Below are positions 51,824 through 61,029 of a stretch of 64,000 nt of DNA, piece by piece. How positions within the stretch are numbered: the stretch's first letter is position 1; each line of letters starts with the position of its first letter. Source of the DNA: Pseudomonadota bacterium (GTDB lineage Bacteria; Pseudomonadota; Gammaproteobacteria; Steroidobacterales; Steroidobacteraceae); NCBI GenBank assembly GCA_016703895.1, contig JADJBE010000001.1, positions 745,501-809,500 of the forward strand. Direction: 5' to 3'. A program made the translations under genes and the position numbers. Below the pieces are notes generated by a model. The model had not been told where the DNA came from. It did not search any database and saw only the letters and a program-made list of their open reading frames with translations.

Positions 51824-53266
51824 CTAATCGGTGATGCCCAGCTCCTTACACTTGCGCGTCAGGGTATTGCGCCCCCAGCCCAGTATTCGAGCCGCTTCCT
51901 GGCGATGACCACCAGTACGTCTGAGCGCCGCCTCGATCATCAGACGCTCAAACTGTGGCAGTGCCTCTGCGAGCCACGGTTTGATCGGCTCGGCTGGCTG
52001 CGCGTCGGCCCAGCGTGTCAGCGCGGCGCCCCAGCTCGTGTCCACCGGCGGAACGTCGCGCATCTCGGCGGGCAAATCAGTGGACTCGATGACGGTTCCA
52101 GGCGCAAGCGCCACCAGTCGTCGGCATAGATTGACTAACTCGCGCACGTTACCAGGCCATTGATAGGCAATCAGTCGCTCACGCGCAGCGGTCGCCAGGC
52201 TCTTGCGCACCGTGTCGAGTTCCTGCGCTGCTTGGACGAGATAGTGGTCGAGCAACGCGGGTACGTCTTCGACCCGCTGGCGCAGCGGTGGTAGTTCGAT
52301 GCGGATCACATTCAGCCGATGGAATAGATCTTCGCGGAACTCGCCACGCGCGACCCGCTGCTCCAACTGTTGATGAGTCGCAGCGATCACGCGGACATCC
52401 ACGCGCACGGGTGTTTGACCGCCAACTCGATAGAACTCGCCTTCCGCGAGCACGCGTAACAAGCGGGTCTGCAGCGTGGTTGGCATGTCACCAATTTCAT
52501 CGAGGAACAAGCTACCGCCGTTCGCCTGCTCAAAGCGACCGCGGCGCTGTGACTCGGCGCCCGTGAACGCACCACGCTCGTGGCCAAACAACTCTGATTC
52601 GAGCAGTTCGGCAGGAATGGCCGCGCTATTAAGTGCAACGAACGGCTTGGCGGCACGCGGACTATGTTCGTGCAACGCGCGGGCCACTAACTCCTTGCCA
52701 GTGCCGGACTCTCCCGTGATCAGTACAGTGACGCTTGATCTTGCCAGCCGCCCGATCGCCTGAAAGACAACCTGCATGGCCGGGGCGCGTCCTAATAACT
52801 GTGGCATGCGCGGCAGGTCGGCGAGCGGTGTAGCGTTCCGTCGCGCACTATTGCCCGCACGGCGCACGAGTTCGACCGCATGATCGATATCGAAAGGCTT
52901 CGGCAGATACTCGAATGCGCCGCCTTCGTAGGCGGACACTGCGCTTGGCAGGTCCGAGTGCGCCGTCATCACAATCACGGGCAGATCCGGGTGTCTTGCA
53001 CGCACTTCCTGAAGTAGCTCCAGGCCCGAGCGGCCCGGCATACGGATATCGGTCAGCAAGACGTCCGGCGTCTCGCCGGTCAGCGCTTCGAGCGCTGGCT
53101 CGGCGGACTCGAACGCGCGCAATTGCATACCACCGTTGTGCAATGCGCGTTCCAGCACCCAACGTATCGAGGCGTCGTCTTCTACCAACCAGACCCTGAT
53201 CGGCGCGTCGTTGCTAGCGCTCACGGCAGCTGGCACAACAGGGTCAGCCCGCGACAACATGGTCAA
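51824..53266 (-). CDS. ntrC: Nitrogen regulation response regulator NtrC
   Basis: 480 aa. Receiver domain (VWLVEDDASIRWVLE, phospho-Asp in LLTDIRMPGRSG, Lys in YLPKPF), sigma-54 AAA+ domain with GESGTGKE Walker A, GAFTGA sigma-54 contact loop, and Walker B SLFLDEIGDMP, then a Fis-type helix-turn-helix (RRTGGHRQEAARILGWGRNTLTRKCKEL). Overlaps ntrB by 23 bp. It is the likely activator of the sigma-54 glnA promoter found at 56589-56604. Confidence 0.96.
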   Translation of the reverse strand: MTMLSRADPVVPAAVSASNDAPIRVWLVEDDASIRWVLERALHNGGMQLRAFESAEPALEALTGETPDVLLTDIRMPGRSGLELLQEVRARHPDLPVIVMTAHSDLPSAVSAYEGGAFEYLPKPFDIDHAVELVRRAGNSARRNATPLADLPRMPQLLGRAPAMQVVFQAIGRLARSSVTVLITGESGTGKELVARALHEHSPRAAKPFVALNSAAIPAELLESELFGHERGAFTGAESQRRGRFEQANGGSLFLDEIGDMPTTLQTRLLRVLAEGEFYRVGGQTPVRVDVRVIAATHQQLEQRVARGEFREDLFHRLNVIRIELPPLRQRVEDVPALLDHYLVQAAQELDTVRKSLATAARERLIAYQWPGNVRELVNLCRRLVALAPGTVIESTDLPAEMRDVPPVDTSWGAALTRWADAQPAEPIKPWLAEALPQFERLMIEAALRRTGGHRQEAARILGWGRNTLTRKCKELGITD

Positions 53267-54362
53267 CCTGCTTGCCAGCGAGCGGCAACAATATGGTGAA
53301 CACCGTTGCCCCGGGGCGGCTGACGTACTCGATCAAGCCACCATGCCGCGTCACCAGTTCCTGGGACAGCGCCAGCCCAAGACCGGTGCCATTGCTGCGA
53401 CCGGTGACGAGCGGATAAAACAGGCTGTCGCGTATCTCCGGCGGCACACCGGGGCCGTCGTCGTGCATGGCAATGCTCGCCACCAAGCGATGTCGCACCG
53501 GACCGATGCTGACGTTGCCGAGAACTCGCGTTCTAAGGACGATCTGACCGCGCGTACCGACTGCTTGCAGCGCATTGCGACCGATGTTCAGGATGGCTTG
53601 AATGATCTGATGCTGATCGAGCTCAGCGTCCGGCAAGCTGGGATCGTAGTCACGCTCGACGCGCACGCCACTCGGCGCCTCACTCTGCATGAGCCGGAAC
53701 ACGTGCTCGCACAACTCATGGATGTTCACGGTCGACTTGTGCGGCACTCGCGCCGGACCTAACATCGAATCGACCAATGCCGTCAACCGATCCGCCTCCC
53801 GAATAATGACCGCGGTGTACTCGCGCAGTTCCGGCGCTGCGAGTTCTCGCTCCAGCAGTTGTGCTGCGCCACGTAGGCCGCCCAGCGGGTTCTTGATCTC
53901 GTGCGCCAGCTGCCGGACCATCTGGCGACTGCCATCGAGCCGAGCCAGTAAGTCGTTGTCGCGCGCGATCCGTCGCCGCTGCGTCGCATCGCTGATCTCC
54001 AGCAGTAGGTAGCCGCGAGTTTCCTCGGTATCGAGCGGCATGACCGTCAGATCGATGACGCGCTGCTCACCACCAGCGCCCAACGGTTGGATCGTCAGCT
54101 CACGTTCTGCGAGTGACTCTCCGCCCAGCAGCGCGCGTCGCAAGACAACGGGTAGATCGCCAGACTGCGCGAGCAGGTTGACGAATGGTCGGCCGCGGCT
54201 CTGATTGAGACTGGCCGCCAGCAGGTCTTGCGCGGCGATGTTGGCGTAGACGACGCAAAGGTCCGCATCGAGCACCACCACACCTGTGGCAAGGCTGCCG
54301 ATAAGATCGGCTGGATCGAAGTGCGAGATCGCCGATGGCAACAGCCGCTCAGCGAGCATCAC
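53244..54362 (-). CDS. ntrB: Nitrogen regulation sensor kinase NtrB
   Basis: 372 aa, no membrane helices. PAS domain (GVVVLDADLCVVYANIAAQDLL), H-box LAHEIKNPLGGLRGAAQLLE with conserved His, N-box NIGRNALQAV, and G-boxes DDGPGVPPEIRD and GRSNGTGLGLALSQ. Responds to glutamine through PII and phosphorylates NtrC. Upstream are the DUF4124 gene and glnA, the conserved order. Confidence 0.95.
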   Translation of the reverse strand: MMLAERLLPSAISHFDPADLIGSLATGVVVLDADLCVVYANIAAQDLLAASLNQSRGRPFVNLLAQSGDLPVVLRRALLGGESLAERELTIQPLGAGGEQRVIDLTVMPLDTEETRGYLLLEISDATQRRRIARDNDLLARLDGSRQMVRQLAHEIKNPLGGLRGAAQLLERELAAPELREYTAVIIREADRLTALVDSMLGPARVPHKSTVNIHELCEHVFRLMQSEAPSGVRVERDYDPSLPDAELDQHQIIQAILNIGRNALQAVGTRGQIVLRTRVLGNVSIGPVRHRLVASIAMHDDGPGVPPEIRDSLFYPLVTGRSNGTGLGLALSQELVTRHGGLIEYVSRPGATVFTILLPLAGKQVDHVVAG

Positions 54363-54410
54363 TCAGTCCAAGAATCGGCGCTCCAGCGGCGCGTGGCCAA
54401 AACTCAGTCG

Positions 54411-55031
54411 TTAGGGGCGTGGCCGCGGCTGAGCCGTGTTCTGCCGGGCACGGTTGCCCGCACCAACAGTCGGCTGGCGCACATGAATCGTGACGCTGGC
54501 CGAACTGCAGAGCGTCGCACCCTGCGCGTCGCGAATCACGACTGCGATCGAATGACTGCCACGCAACACCGGCGACACGACCGCGGTCGGCGAACCCGGT
54601 GCACCCACCGCGCTGCCGTTGAACAATATCGTCATGATGTCGCCCGGCCGGACTGCCGGCTCCGAGCGGGCAGCGATCGGTATGCTTTCCGGGTTGACGA
54701 AGGTCTGATCGTTGGCCGGCTGCGCAATTGCACAGATCTGGTAGCGGAAATTGGCATCCTGACGGACTGGCGCGAGAGATCGGTTGCCCTGAGTGGTGGC
54801 AAGCGGCCGTTGCGCCTTGTAAGTCTGCGCGTTGTCCACTTCGACTGGCGTCGCACCCGGGGTTTTCTGATCTGTGTAGACCCGCTCGCCGTGTTTGCCG
54901 ACGGTGGTATAGACCTTGCGATCGCCCGTATTGGTCGGGGCCGGGGTCGGCTGGCTGCCCGGATCTTGAGCATGTCCGAGCTGGGCAACGCCCAGACTCA
55001 GAAGAATTATGGTAAGTGCTGTCCGGCGCAT
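54411..55031 (-). CDS. DUF4124 domain secreted protein
   Basis: 206 aa with a signal peptide (TALTIILLSLGVAQLGHA). KVYTTVGKHGERVYTDQKTPGATPVEV is the DUF4124 motif found in small proteins between glnA and ntrB in many gammaproteobacteria. The rest is a predicted beta-sandwich with IAVVIRDAQGATLCSSASVTIHV, like a FN3/Big repeat. Function unknown; periplasmic. Confidence 0.85.
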   Translation of the reverse strand: MRRTALTIILLSLGVAQLGHAQDPGSQPTPAPTNTGDRKVYTTVGKHGERVYTDQKTPGATPVEVDNAQTYKAQRPLATTQGNRSLAPVRQDANFRYQICAIAQPANDQTFVNPESIPIAARSEPAVRPGDIMTILFNGSAVGAPGSPTAVVSPVLRGSHSIAVVIRDAQGATLCSSASVTIHVRQPTVGAGNRARQNTAQPRPRP

Positions 55032-55075
55032 GGCAAGCCTTGAGGATAGACCCTTGTACCTCCTTAGACCAAGAC

Positions 55076-55106
55076 GGGTGATGAGGTTCCGTGACCCCCA
55101 TCACCC
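55076..55106. terminator. Hairpin between glnA and the DUF4124 gene
   Basis: Perfect 8-bp stem (GGGTGATG at 55076-55083 with CATCACCC at 55099-55106) and a 15-base loop in the 95-bp gap after glnA. On the minus strand it is followed by only a weak T-rich stretch, so it may be a leaky terminator or RNA-stabilising hairpin that lowers ntrBC expression relative to glnA. Confidence 0.45.
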
Positions 55107-55126
55107 GCCGCCTGCCAGGACTATGC

Positions 55127-56536
55127 TCACGCGCTGAAATACAGGTCCAGCTCCGCCGGATGGGTGCTCATCCGCAGGCGCGTCACTTCCTGCATCTTGA
55201 GCGCGATGTAAGCATCGATCAGATCGTTGGTGAATACGCCGCCGCGCGTCAGGAACTCGCGATCCTTGTCGAGATGGTCGAGTGCCATATCCAACGAGTG
55301 GCACACCTGCGGGATCTGCTTGGCCTCCTCTGGCTCGAGGTCGTACAGATCCTTGTCGGCAGGATCGCCAGGATTGATCTTGTTCTGAATGCCATCGAGT
55401 CCGGCCATCAGCATCGCCGCGAAGGCAAAGTACGGGTTCGCGAGCGAATCCGGGAACCGCACTTCGATGCGCCGTGCCTTCGGGTTGGCGATCCAGGGGA
55501 TGCGAATCGAAGCGGACCGGTTGCGGGCCGAGTACGCCAGCATGACGGGCGCTTCGAAACCGGGCACCAGTCGCTTGTAGCTGTTAGTACCCGCATTGGT
55601 AAACGCATTCAGCGCTTTGGCATGCTTGATGATGCCGCCGACATAGTGCAGCGCCATCTCTGACAGGCCGCCGTACTTGTCACCAGCGAACAGCGCCTTG
55701 CCATCCTTCTGCAGGGACTGGTGGACGTGCATGCCCGAACCATTGTCGCCAACCAGCGGCTTCGGCATGAAGGTCGCGGTCTTGCCGTAGCCCGCTGCCA
55801 CGTTGTGCACCGCGTATTTGAGGATCTGCACCTGATCGGCCTTTTCCACCAACTGGCCAGGACCGATGCCAATCTCGCACTGCCCGCCGGTCGCCACCTC
55901 ATGGTGGTGCACCTCGACGACCAGGCCCAACTCCTCGCAGGCCATACACATGGCGCCGCGAATATCGTGGAATGCGTCGACCGGCGGCACCGGGAAGTAG
56001 CCACCCTTGACCGTGGGCCGATGACCCTTGTTGCCATCGACGTATTCCTTTGAGCTGTTCCACGCGCCCTGCACCGAATCGATGTGGTACATCGCGCCGT
56101 TGATCTCAGAGGCCCAGCGAACGCTGTCGAAGATAAAGAATTCATTCTCGGGGCCGAACAACGCATAGTCGGCAATGCCCGTCGATTTGAGATAGGCCTC
56201 GGCACGCCGACCTAACGAGCGCGGGTCGCGCTCGTAGCCTTGCATGGTGGCCGGCTCGATCACGTCGCAGCGGATATCGAGCGTGACCTCGTCAAAGAAC
56301 GGGTCGATCACCGCGGTGGCCGCGTCAGGCATCAAGATCATGTCGGACTCATTGATGCCCTTCCAGCCGGCGATCGACGAGCCGTCGAACATCTTGCCGT
56401 CGCTGAACAGGTCCGCATCGACCGTACGCGCCGGAACCGTCACGTGTTGCTCTTTGCCGCGGGTGTCGGTGAATCGGAAGTCGACGAATTTCACTTCCTT
56501 GTCTTTAATCAGCTTGATGACATCAGCAGGTTTCAT
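55127..56536 (-). CDS. glnA: Glutamine synthetase type I
   Basis: 469 aa from ATG at 56536 (KPADVIKLIKDKEVKFVDFRF); a longer frame to 56605 is rejected because it runs into the sigma-54 promoter. Makes glutamine from glutamate, ammonia and ATP. Seen: FDGSSIAGWKGINESDM, GPENEFFIFD, GDNGSGMHVHQSL, AYSARNRSASIRIP, and KDLYDLEPEEAKQIP with the tyrosine that GlnE adenylylates. Transcribed toward ntrBC; regulated by the sigma-54 promoter and NtrC sites just upstream. Confidence 0.97.
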   Translation of the reverse strand: MKPADVIKLIKDKEVKFVDFRFTDTRGKEQHVTVPARTVDADLFSDGKMFDGSSIAGWKGINESDMILMPDAATAVIDPFFDEVTLDIRCDVIEPATMQGYERDPRSLGRRAEAYLKSTGIADYALFGPENEFFIFDSVRWASEINGAMYHIDSVQGAWNSSKEYVDGNKGHRPTVKGGYFPVPPVDAFHDIRGAMCMACEELGLVVEVHHHEVATGGQCEIGIGPGQLVEKADQVQILKYAVHNVAAGYGKTATFMPKPLVGDNGSGMHVHQSLQKDGKALFAGDKYGGLSEMALHYVGGIIKHAKALNAFTNAGTNSYKRLVPGFEAPVMLAYSARNRSASIRIPWIANPKARRIEVRFPDSLANPYFAFAAMLMAGLDGIQNKINPGDPADKDLYDLEPEEAKQIPQVCHSLDMALDHLDKDREFLTRGGVFTNDLIDAYIALKMQEVTRLRMSTHPAELDLYFSA

Positions 56537-56588
56537 ATTTTCCTCAGTGGTGACGGTCCGGGCGGAGAAAGCTCTACAGCACCGACGT

Positions 56589-56604
56589 TGCAAACGCCGT
56601 GCCA
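56589..56604 (-). promoter_or_regulatory. Sigma-54 promoter of glnA
   Basis: On the minus strand TGGCAC, five bases, then TTGCA matches the sigma-54 -24/-12 consensus exactly. It lies 53 bp before the glnA ATG, so transcription would start at about 56577. The gene, NtrC sites and NtrBC neighbours all support it. Confidence 0.9.
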
Positions 56605-56655
56605 AGGAGTCTTACCTATAGAATCAACGAGTTACATCGAATTTGCTTATATTGT

Positions 56656-56672
56656 TGCACAATAATAGTGCG
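56656..56672. promoter_or_regulatory. NtrC binding site 1 (proximal)
   Basis: A 17-bp dyad TGCAC, seven bases, GTGCG matches the NtrC enhancer consensus (GCAC...GTGC) with one mismatch. Its centre is about 87 bp upstream of the expected glnA start, in the range seen for glnAp2 in enterics. Confidence 0.8.
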
Positions 56673-56686
56673 GGATTTTGCGCTGT

Positions 56687-56703
56687 CGCACAATATCAGG
56701 GCA
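56687..56703. promoter_or_regulatory. NtrC binding site 2 (distal)
   Basis: CGCAC, seven bases, GGGCA: a weaker NtrC half-dyad. Centre 31 bp from site 1, three helical turns, the same spacing as the paired NtrC enhancer of E. coli glnA. It could also affect the divergent antitoxin gene. Confidence 0.65.
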
Positions 56704-56720
56704 TTGTTTCGCATAATAAT

Positions 56721-56756
56721 GTCTTGATTGAGATAAATTTTAGTTATAGTCTTGAT
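56721..56756 (+). promoter_or_regulatory. Direct repeats in the Xre antitoxin promoter region
   Basis: GTCTTGAT occurs twice (56721-56728 and 56749-56756), 28 bp apart, in AT-rich DNA just before the antitoxin ATG. TATAGT at 56744-56749 could be a -10. The repeats are a candidate operator for autoregulation by the Xre protein. Confidence 0.5.
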
Positions 56757-56777
56757 ATAGATTTTTTGGAGCTAACC

Positions 56778-57197
56778 ATGAACAGCCATCAAGTTGCTCT
56801 TGCACCAACAGCGTACAAAGCTACCCCCGACCTTGGGGGCTCCAACTTGGGCGGGGCTGGCATCCGGGCATTCGTTGCCCTCGCGGGAGCTTGGGATCTG
56901 TCGATAGCGCAGCAGCTTACGGTGCTCGGCTTGGCGTCTCGCTCCACCTTCTTCAAATGGAAGAAGGAAAACAACCCGCGGCTGCCGCGTGACACCCTGG
57001 AGCGCATCTCTTATCTGCTGGGCATCTACAAGTCGCTGCAAATCCTCTTGCCGGACCCTGATGCGGCGGATGCCTGGCTGCGCAAACCGAACACCGCAGC
57101 GCCTTTCGGCGGCCGGTCAGCACTGGATCGAATGCTGAGCGGTCAGGTCGCTGATCTATATGTCGTGCGGCAATTTCTCGATGCCGAACGCGGCTGA
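56778..57197 (+). CDS. Xre/MbcA/ParS-type antitoxin of a RES toxin pair
   Basis: 139 aa from ATG at 56778 with GGAG six bases upstream; a longer frame to 56643 covers the NtrC sites and is rejected. A helix-turn-helix-like part (SIAQQLTVLGLASRSTFFKWKKENNPRLPRDTLERISYLLGIYKSLQIL) is followed by the MbcA/ParS/Xre toxin-binding domain ending WLRKPNTAAPFGGRSALDRMLSG and LYVVRQFLDAERG. Overlaps the toxin gene by 17 bp. Neutralises the RES toxin and probably represses the operon. Confidence 0.9.
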   Translation: MNSHQVALAPTAYKATPDLGGSNLGGAGIRAFVALAGAWDLSIAQQLTVLGLASRSTFFKWKKENNPRLPRDTLERISYLLGIYKSLQILLPDPDAADAWLRKPNTAAPFGGRSALDRMLSGQVADLYVVRQFLDAERG

Positions 57198-57888
57198 TAT
57201 CGTCACTGACGTCGCGGCGAGGACAGTCCGCCTGGCGCCTTGCCATCGCATCGTGCCCAGCCGCCTGCCAACCATCCACCTGTTCGAGCGCATTGCCAAC
57301 CCCGCGGACTGGGACGCGCTCTATCAACTCGAGTCGCTCACCAACCCGCGACTACGCGACGAGATCGGCGACCTTGCCCTGGTTCCCAAAAATGAGCGCG
57401 TCTACGGGCCCAATGCGTCGATTGTCATGGCGCCGTTCACGCACGTCTCACCGCCGGGCTCCCGCTTCGCAGATGGGACTTTCGGCGCCTATTACGCCGC
57501 GGAGTCGCAATCCACAGCGATCGCCGAGACGCGCTACCACCGCGAACGATTCATGCGTGCGACGCGCGAGCACGCGATGGAGCTGGAGATGCGCAGCTAT
57601 CTGGCCGACATCGACTGCGAGCTCCATGACCTGCGTGGTCGGCGAGCTGCCTTTGCGCGTGAGTACGACCCAAAAGACTATGGCGCGGCGCAGTTGCTTG
57701 GCCGCCGACTGCGCGCCGCCGGCTCCCACGGCATCGCCTTCGATTCGGTGCGCCGAGTCGGTGGTGAGTGCGTTGCCGTTTTCCGTCCCAACCTGGTGCG
57801 CAATGTTCGTCAAGGCATGCATCTGCGCTACGTCTGGAACGGCGAGCGGATTGCCGAAGTCTTCGAGTTGCGGCTGATCGATCTTTGA
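57181..57888 (+). CDS. RES domain toxin (NAD+-degrading)
   Basis: 235 aa from ATG at 57181; an ATG at 57160 is also possible. RES domain: CHRIVPSRLPTIHLFERIANP, LESLTNPRLRDEIGDLALVPKNERVYGPNASIVMA, GTFGAYYAAESQSTAIAETRYHRERFMRA, and GIAFDSVRRVGGECVAVF. The conserved Arg, Glu (in AETRYHRE) and Ser (in FDSVR) name the family. Characterised members break down NAD+ and stop growth. Together with the antitoxin it is a type II toxin-antitoxin system. Confidence 0.92.
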   Translation: MPNAADIVTDVAARTVRLAPCHRIVPSRLPTIHLFERIANPADWDALYQLESLTNPRLRDEIGDLALVPKNERVYGPNASIVMAPFTHVSPPGSRFADGTFGAYYAAESQSTAIAETRYHRERFMRATREHAMELEMRSYLADIDCELHDLRGRRAAFAREYDPKDYGAAQLLGRRLRAAGSHGIAFDSVRRVGGECVAVFRPNLVRNVRQGMHLRYVWNGERIAEVFELRLIDL

Positions 57889-57974
57889 CGCCGAACTAGG
57901 CGCGTCACGCGGGCCCGACGGCATCCGCCACCCCGGCTATACTCGCGCGTCCCAGTGTTCGAAGTCGTCAATCC

Positions 57975-58910
57975 ATGCCGCAGTCTCTCGACAACATGCC
58001 GCTGGGCACGCCGCCCAGCACGTTCCAGGATTTGATCTTCACACTGCAGCGTTACTGGGCAGATCGCGGCTGTGTGATCCTGCAGCCCTATGACATGGAG
58101 ATGGGCGCGGGCACCTTCCACACCGCGACGTTTCTACGCTCGATCGGTCCGGAGCCCTGGAGCGCGGCTTACGTACAGCCGTCACGCCGCCCGACCGACG
58201 GTCGTTATGGTGACAACCCGTTTCGCCTGCAGCACTACTATCAGTTCCAGGTGGTCATCAAGCCCTCGCCGCTCGAGATATTGGATCTGTATCTGGGTTC
58301 GTTGCGCGCGCTCGGGTTCGACTCGTTAGTACACGACATCCGCTTCGTCGAGGACAACTGGGAATCACCGACGCTCGGTGCCTGGGGTCTGGGCTGGGAA
58401 GTCTGGCTGAATGGCATGGAGGTCACGCAGTTCACGTATTTTCAGCAGGTCGGTGGCCTTGACTGCCGACCGGTGACCGGCGAGATTACCTATGGTCTGG
58501 AGCGTCTCGCGATGTATCTACAGGGCGTCGAGAGCGTGTTTGATCTGGTGTGGACAGACGGACCCCGCGGCCGCGTCACCTATCGAGACGTGTTTCACCA
58601 GAACGAAGTGGAGCAATCCAAGTACAACTTCGAACACGCGGACACGGCCGTGCTGCTGCGCCATTTCGATGAGCACGAAGCCGCTTGCGGCCAGTTGCTA
58701 GCCGTCAAACTAGCGTTACCCGCCTACGAACAAGTGTTGAAGGCGTCGCATACCTTCAACCTGCTCGACGCACGTCGCGCCATCTCGGTGACTGAGCGGC
58801 AACGCTACATTCTGCGGGTGCGCGCACTCGCGCGCGGCGTCGCGCAAGCCTATTTCGACAGTCGCGAGGCGCTCGGCTTCCCGCTGGGCCATACGGGAGT
58901 CGCGTCTTGA
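57975..58910 (+). CDS. glyQ: Glycine-tRNA ligase subunit alpha
   Basis: 311 aa. Catalytic class II subunit of the alpha2beta2 enzyme. Seen: TFQDLIFTLQRYWADRGCVILQPYDMEMGAGTFHTATFLRSIGPEPW (motif-rich N-terminus, in parts), EVWLNGMEVTQFTYFQQVGG, ITYGLERLAMYLQ. Stop overlaps the glyS start by 4 bp. Confidence 0.96.
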   Translation: MPQSLDNMPLGTPPSTFQDLIFTLQRYWADRGCVILQPYDMEMGAGTFHTATFLRSIGPEPWSAAYVQPSRRPTDGRYGDNPFRLQHYYQFQVVIKPSPLEILDLYLGSLRALGFDSLVHDIRFVEDNWESPTLGAWGLGWEVWLNGMEVTQFTYFQQVGGLDCRPVTGEITYGLERLAMYLQGVESVFDLVWTDGPRGRVTYRDVFHQNEVEQSKYNFEHADTAVLLRHFDEHEAACGQLLAVKLALPAYEQVLKASHTFNLLDARRAISVTERQRYILRVRALARGVAQAYFDSREALGFPLGHTGVAS

Positions 58911-61013
58911 GTCGCGACTTCCTGGTCGAGATCGGCACCGAAGAGCTGCCACCGCTGGCACTACCTGGTCTGGAGCGCGCGTTTGCCGCCGGCATCGGCG
59001 AATATCTTGCCGAGGCGGGATTACCGTTCGCCGCCAGCAAATCATTTGCGACGCCTCGACGCCTCGCGGTGCGAGTCGAGGGGCTGGCAACAGACCAGCC
59101 GGCACAAGCTATCAAGCTGCGCGGCCCGCCGGTCTCGGCAGCATTCGACGACGCGGGGAATGCCAAACCCGCCGCCATTAAATTTGCCGAAAAGTGTGGC
59201 GTGGCGTTGAGCGACCTGACCCGCGTGATGGAGGGCAAGGGCGAGTTCCTCTACTACGCCGGCAGCAAACCCGGCGCAGCGACCGTCGACTTGCTGCCAG
59301 CCATCGTGCAGCGGGCGCTCGACGGCTTGCCGATTCCGAAGCGCATGCGTTGGGGATCGTCTGAGGTGGAGTTCGTCCGACCGGTGCACTGGGTGGTGAT
59401 GCTGTTCGGTCCCGACGTCGTCGCCGCACGGCTGCTCGACACGGTTGCGGGCAACACCACGCGCGGGCATCGCTTTCACGCGCCAGCACCCATCGAGCTC
59501 AAGCAGCCGGCGGATTACGAACTCGTGCTGCGCGAGCAGGGCTACGTCATCGCGGATTTCAGCTTGCGTCGCGAACGCGTACGCGAACAAGTCGTTGCCG
59601 CAGGTGCCGCCATCGGCGGCAGCGCCTTGCTGGACGACGCGCTGCTGGATGAAGTCACCGCGCTCGTCGAGTGGCCCGTGGCGGTCGCCGGGCAGTTCGA
59701 TCCGCGCTTTCTAGAACTACCGCGCGAGGTGCTGATTTCGACGCTACAGGAACATCAAAGATACTTTCCCTGCCTGGATAAGGGGGGATCGTTGCTTCCT
59801 TGGTTCATTACCGCCAGCAATATTGAAAGTCGCGACCCCTCCCAAGTCCGGGCCGGCAACGAGCGGGTGGTACGGCCGCGGCTCTCGGACGCGGCCTTTT
59901 TCTGGACGCAGGATCGCAAACACCCCCTCGCAGCTTTCGGCGCCGGCCTCGATGCGGTGACGTACCAGGCAAAGCTCGGATCATTGGGCGCAAGGACGCA
60001 GAGGCTCGTTTCGCTGGCGAGCGCGATCGCGCCGTTGATCGATGCGGAACCCGCTGCGACGCAGCGCGCCGCGACGCTCGCCAAGTGCGATCTATTGTCG
60101 GCGATGGTGGGCGAGTTCCCGGAGCTGCAGGGCGTGATGGGCCGCTATCTGGCAAGCGCCGACGGCGAACCGGCTGATATCGCGATGGCGATCGAAGAAC
60201 ACTACCTGCCGCGCGGTGCTGGCGGTGCGCTGCCGTCGAACAAGGTCGGCACGGCCGTAGCGCTCGCAGACAAGCTCGATGCGCTCGCAGGGGATTTTCG
60301 CGATTGGTCAAAAGCCTTCCGGGACGCGCGATCCATTTGGCCTAAGGCGCGCAGCGATTGGGATCCTGCGCATCTTGATCGAGCAGCGCCTCGATCTCGA
60401 CCTGCGGGCATTGGTGGAACGTGCGGTTGCGCTGCAGCCCGTGGCCAATCCGACGGCGGCCAGCGAAGTCGAAGCCTACATCGTGGAACGCCTGCGAGCG
60501 TATTTTCTCGACGTCAAATCAGGCGAGGATGCGTCGGTGCCAACCACCGCCATCGTTGGCGCGACGACTGAGATGTTTGAGGCTGTGCTCGCAGCTGCGC
60601 CTCGCTCACCGGTGGATTTCGGCCTGCGACTGACCGCGGTGAATCGATTCCTGCAGCGTCCCGAGGCCGTGAGCCTCACCGCAGCTAACAAGCGCATCGC
60701 CAACATTCTCAAGAAGAGCGAGGTTGCTACAGGTTCCGTAGTCGATCCGTCCGCACTGATCGAGCCAGCCGAACAGGCACTCTACGCGGCAATGGTTGCC
60801 GTCCGCGAGCCTGTCGCTGCTGCCGTGCAAGAACAGCGCTATGCCAATGCGCTCGAATCGCTCGCCACACTGCGACCGGAGGTCGACAGTTTCTTCGACG
60901 CGGTGATGGTGAATGACCCCGACCCGGCGCGGCGCGCCAATCGACTGGCGTTGCTCGGCGAATTGCACGGACTGTTTGCCGGGATTGCCGACTTGTCGCG
61001 GCTGCCGGGTTAG
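58907..61013 (+). pseudogene. glyS: Glycine-tRNA ligase subunit beta, frameshifted
   Basis: TTG start at 58907 (SRDFLVEIGTEELPPLALP). The first frame covers about 465 residues to KLDALAG, then derails to 60571. The frame from 60279 continues with IFAIGQKPSGTRDPFGLRRAAIGILRILIEQ, the conserved C-terminal part, and an anticodon-binding domain to 61013 (about 700 aa in all). One G too many in the G4 run at 60290-60293 explains it. Beta carries tRNA recognition and is essential, so a sequence error is far more likely than a dead gene. Confidence 0.92.
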
Positions 61014-61029
61014 GCCGGGTCTGCTGACG

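Noticed and set aside
661..60684. Frequent GTTAG/CTAAC pentamers
   Set aside because: About 75 copies by eye against roughly 90 expected from base composition; only the longer 8-mer stands out.
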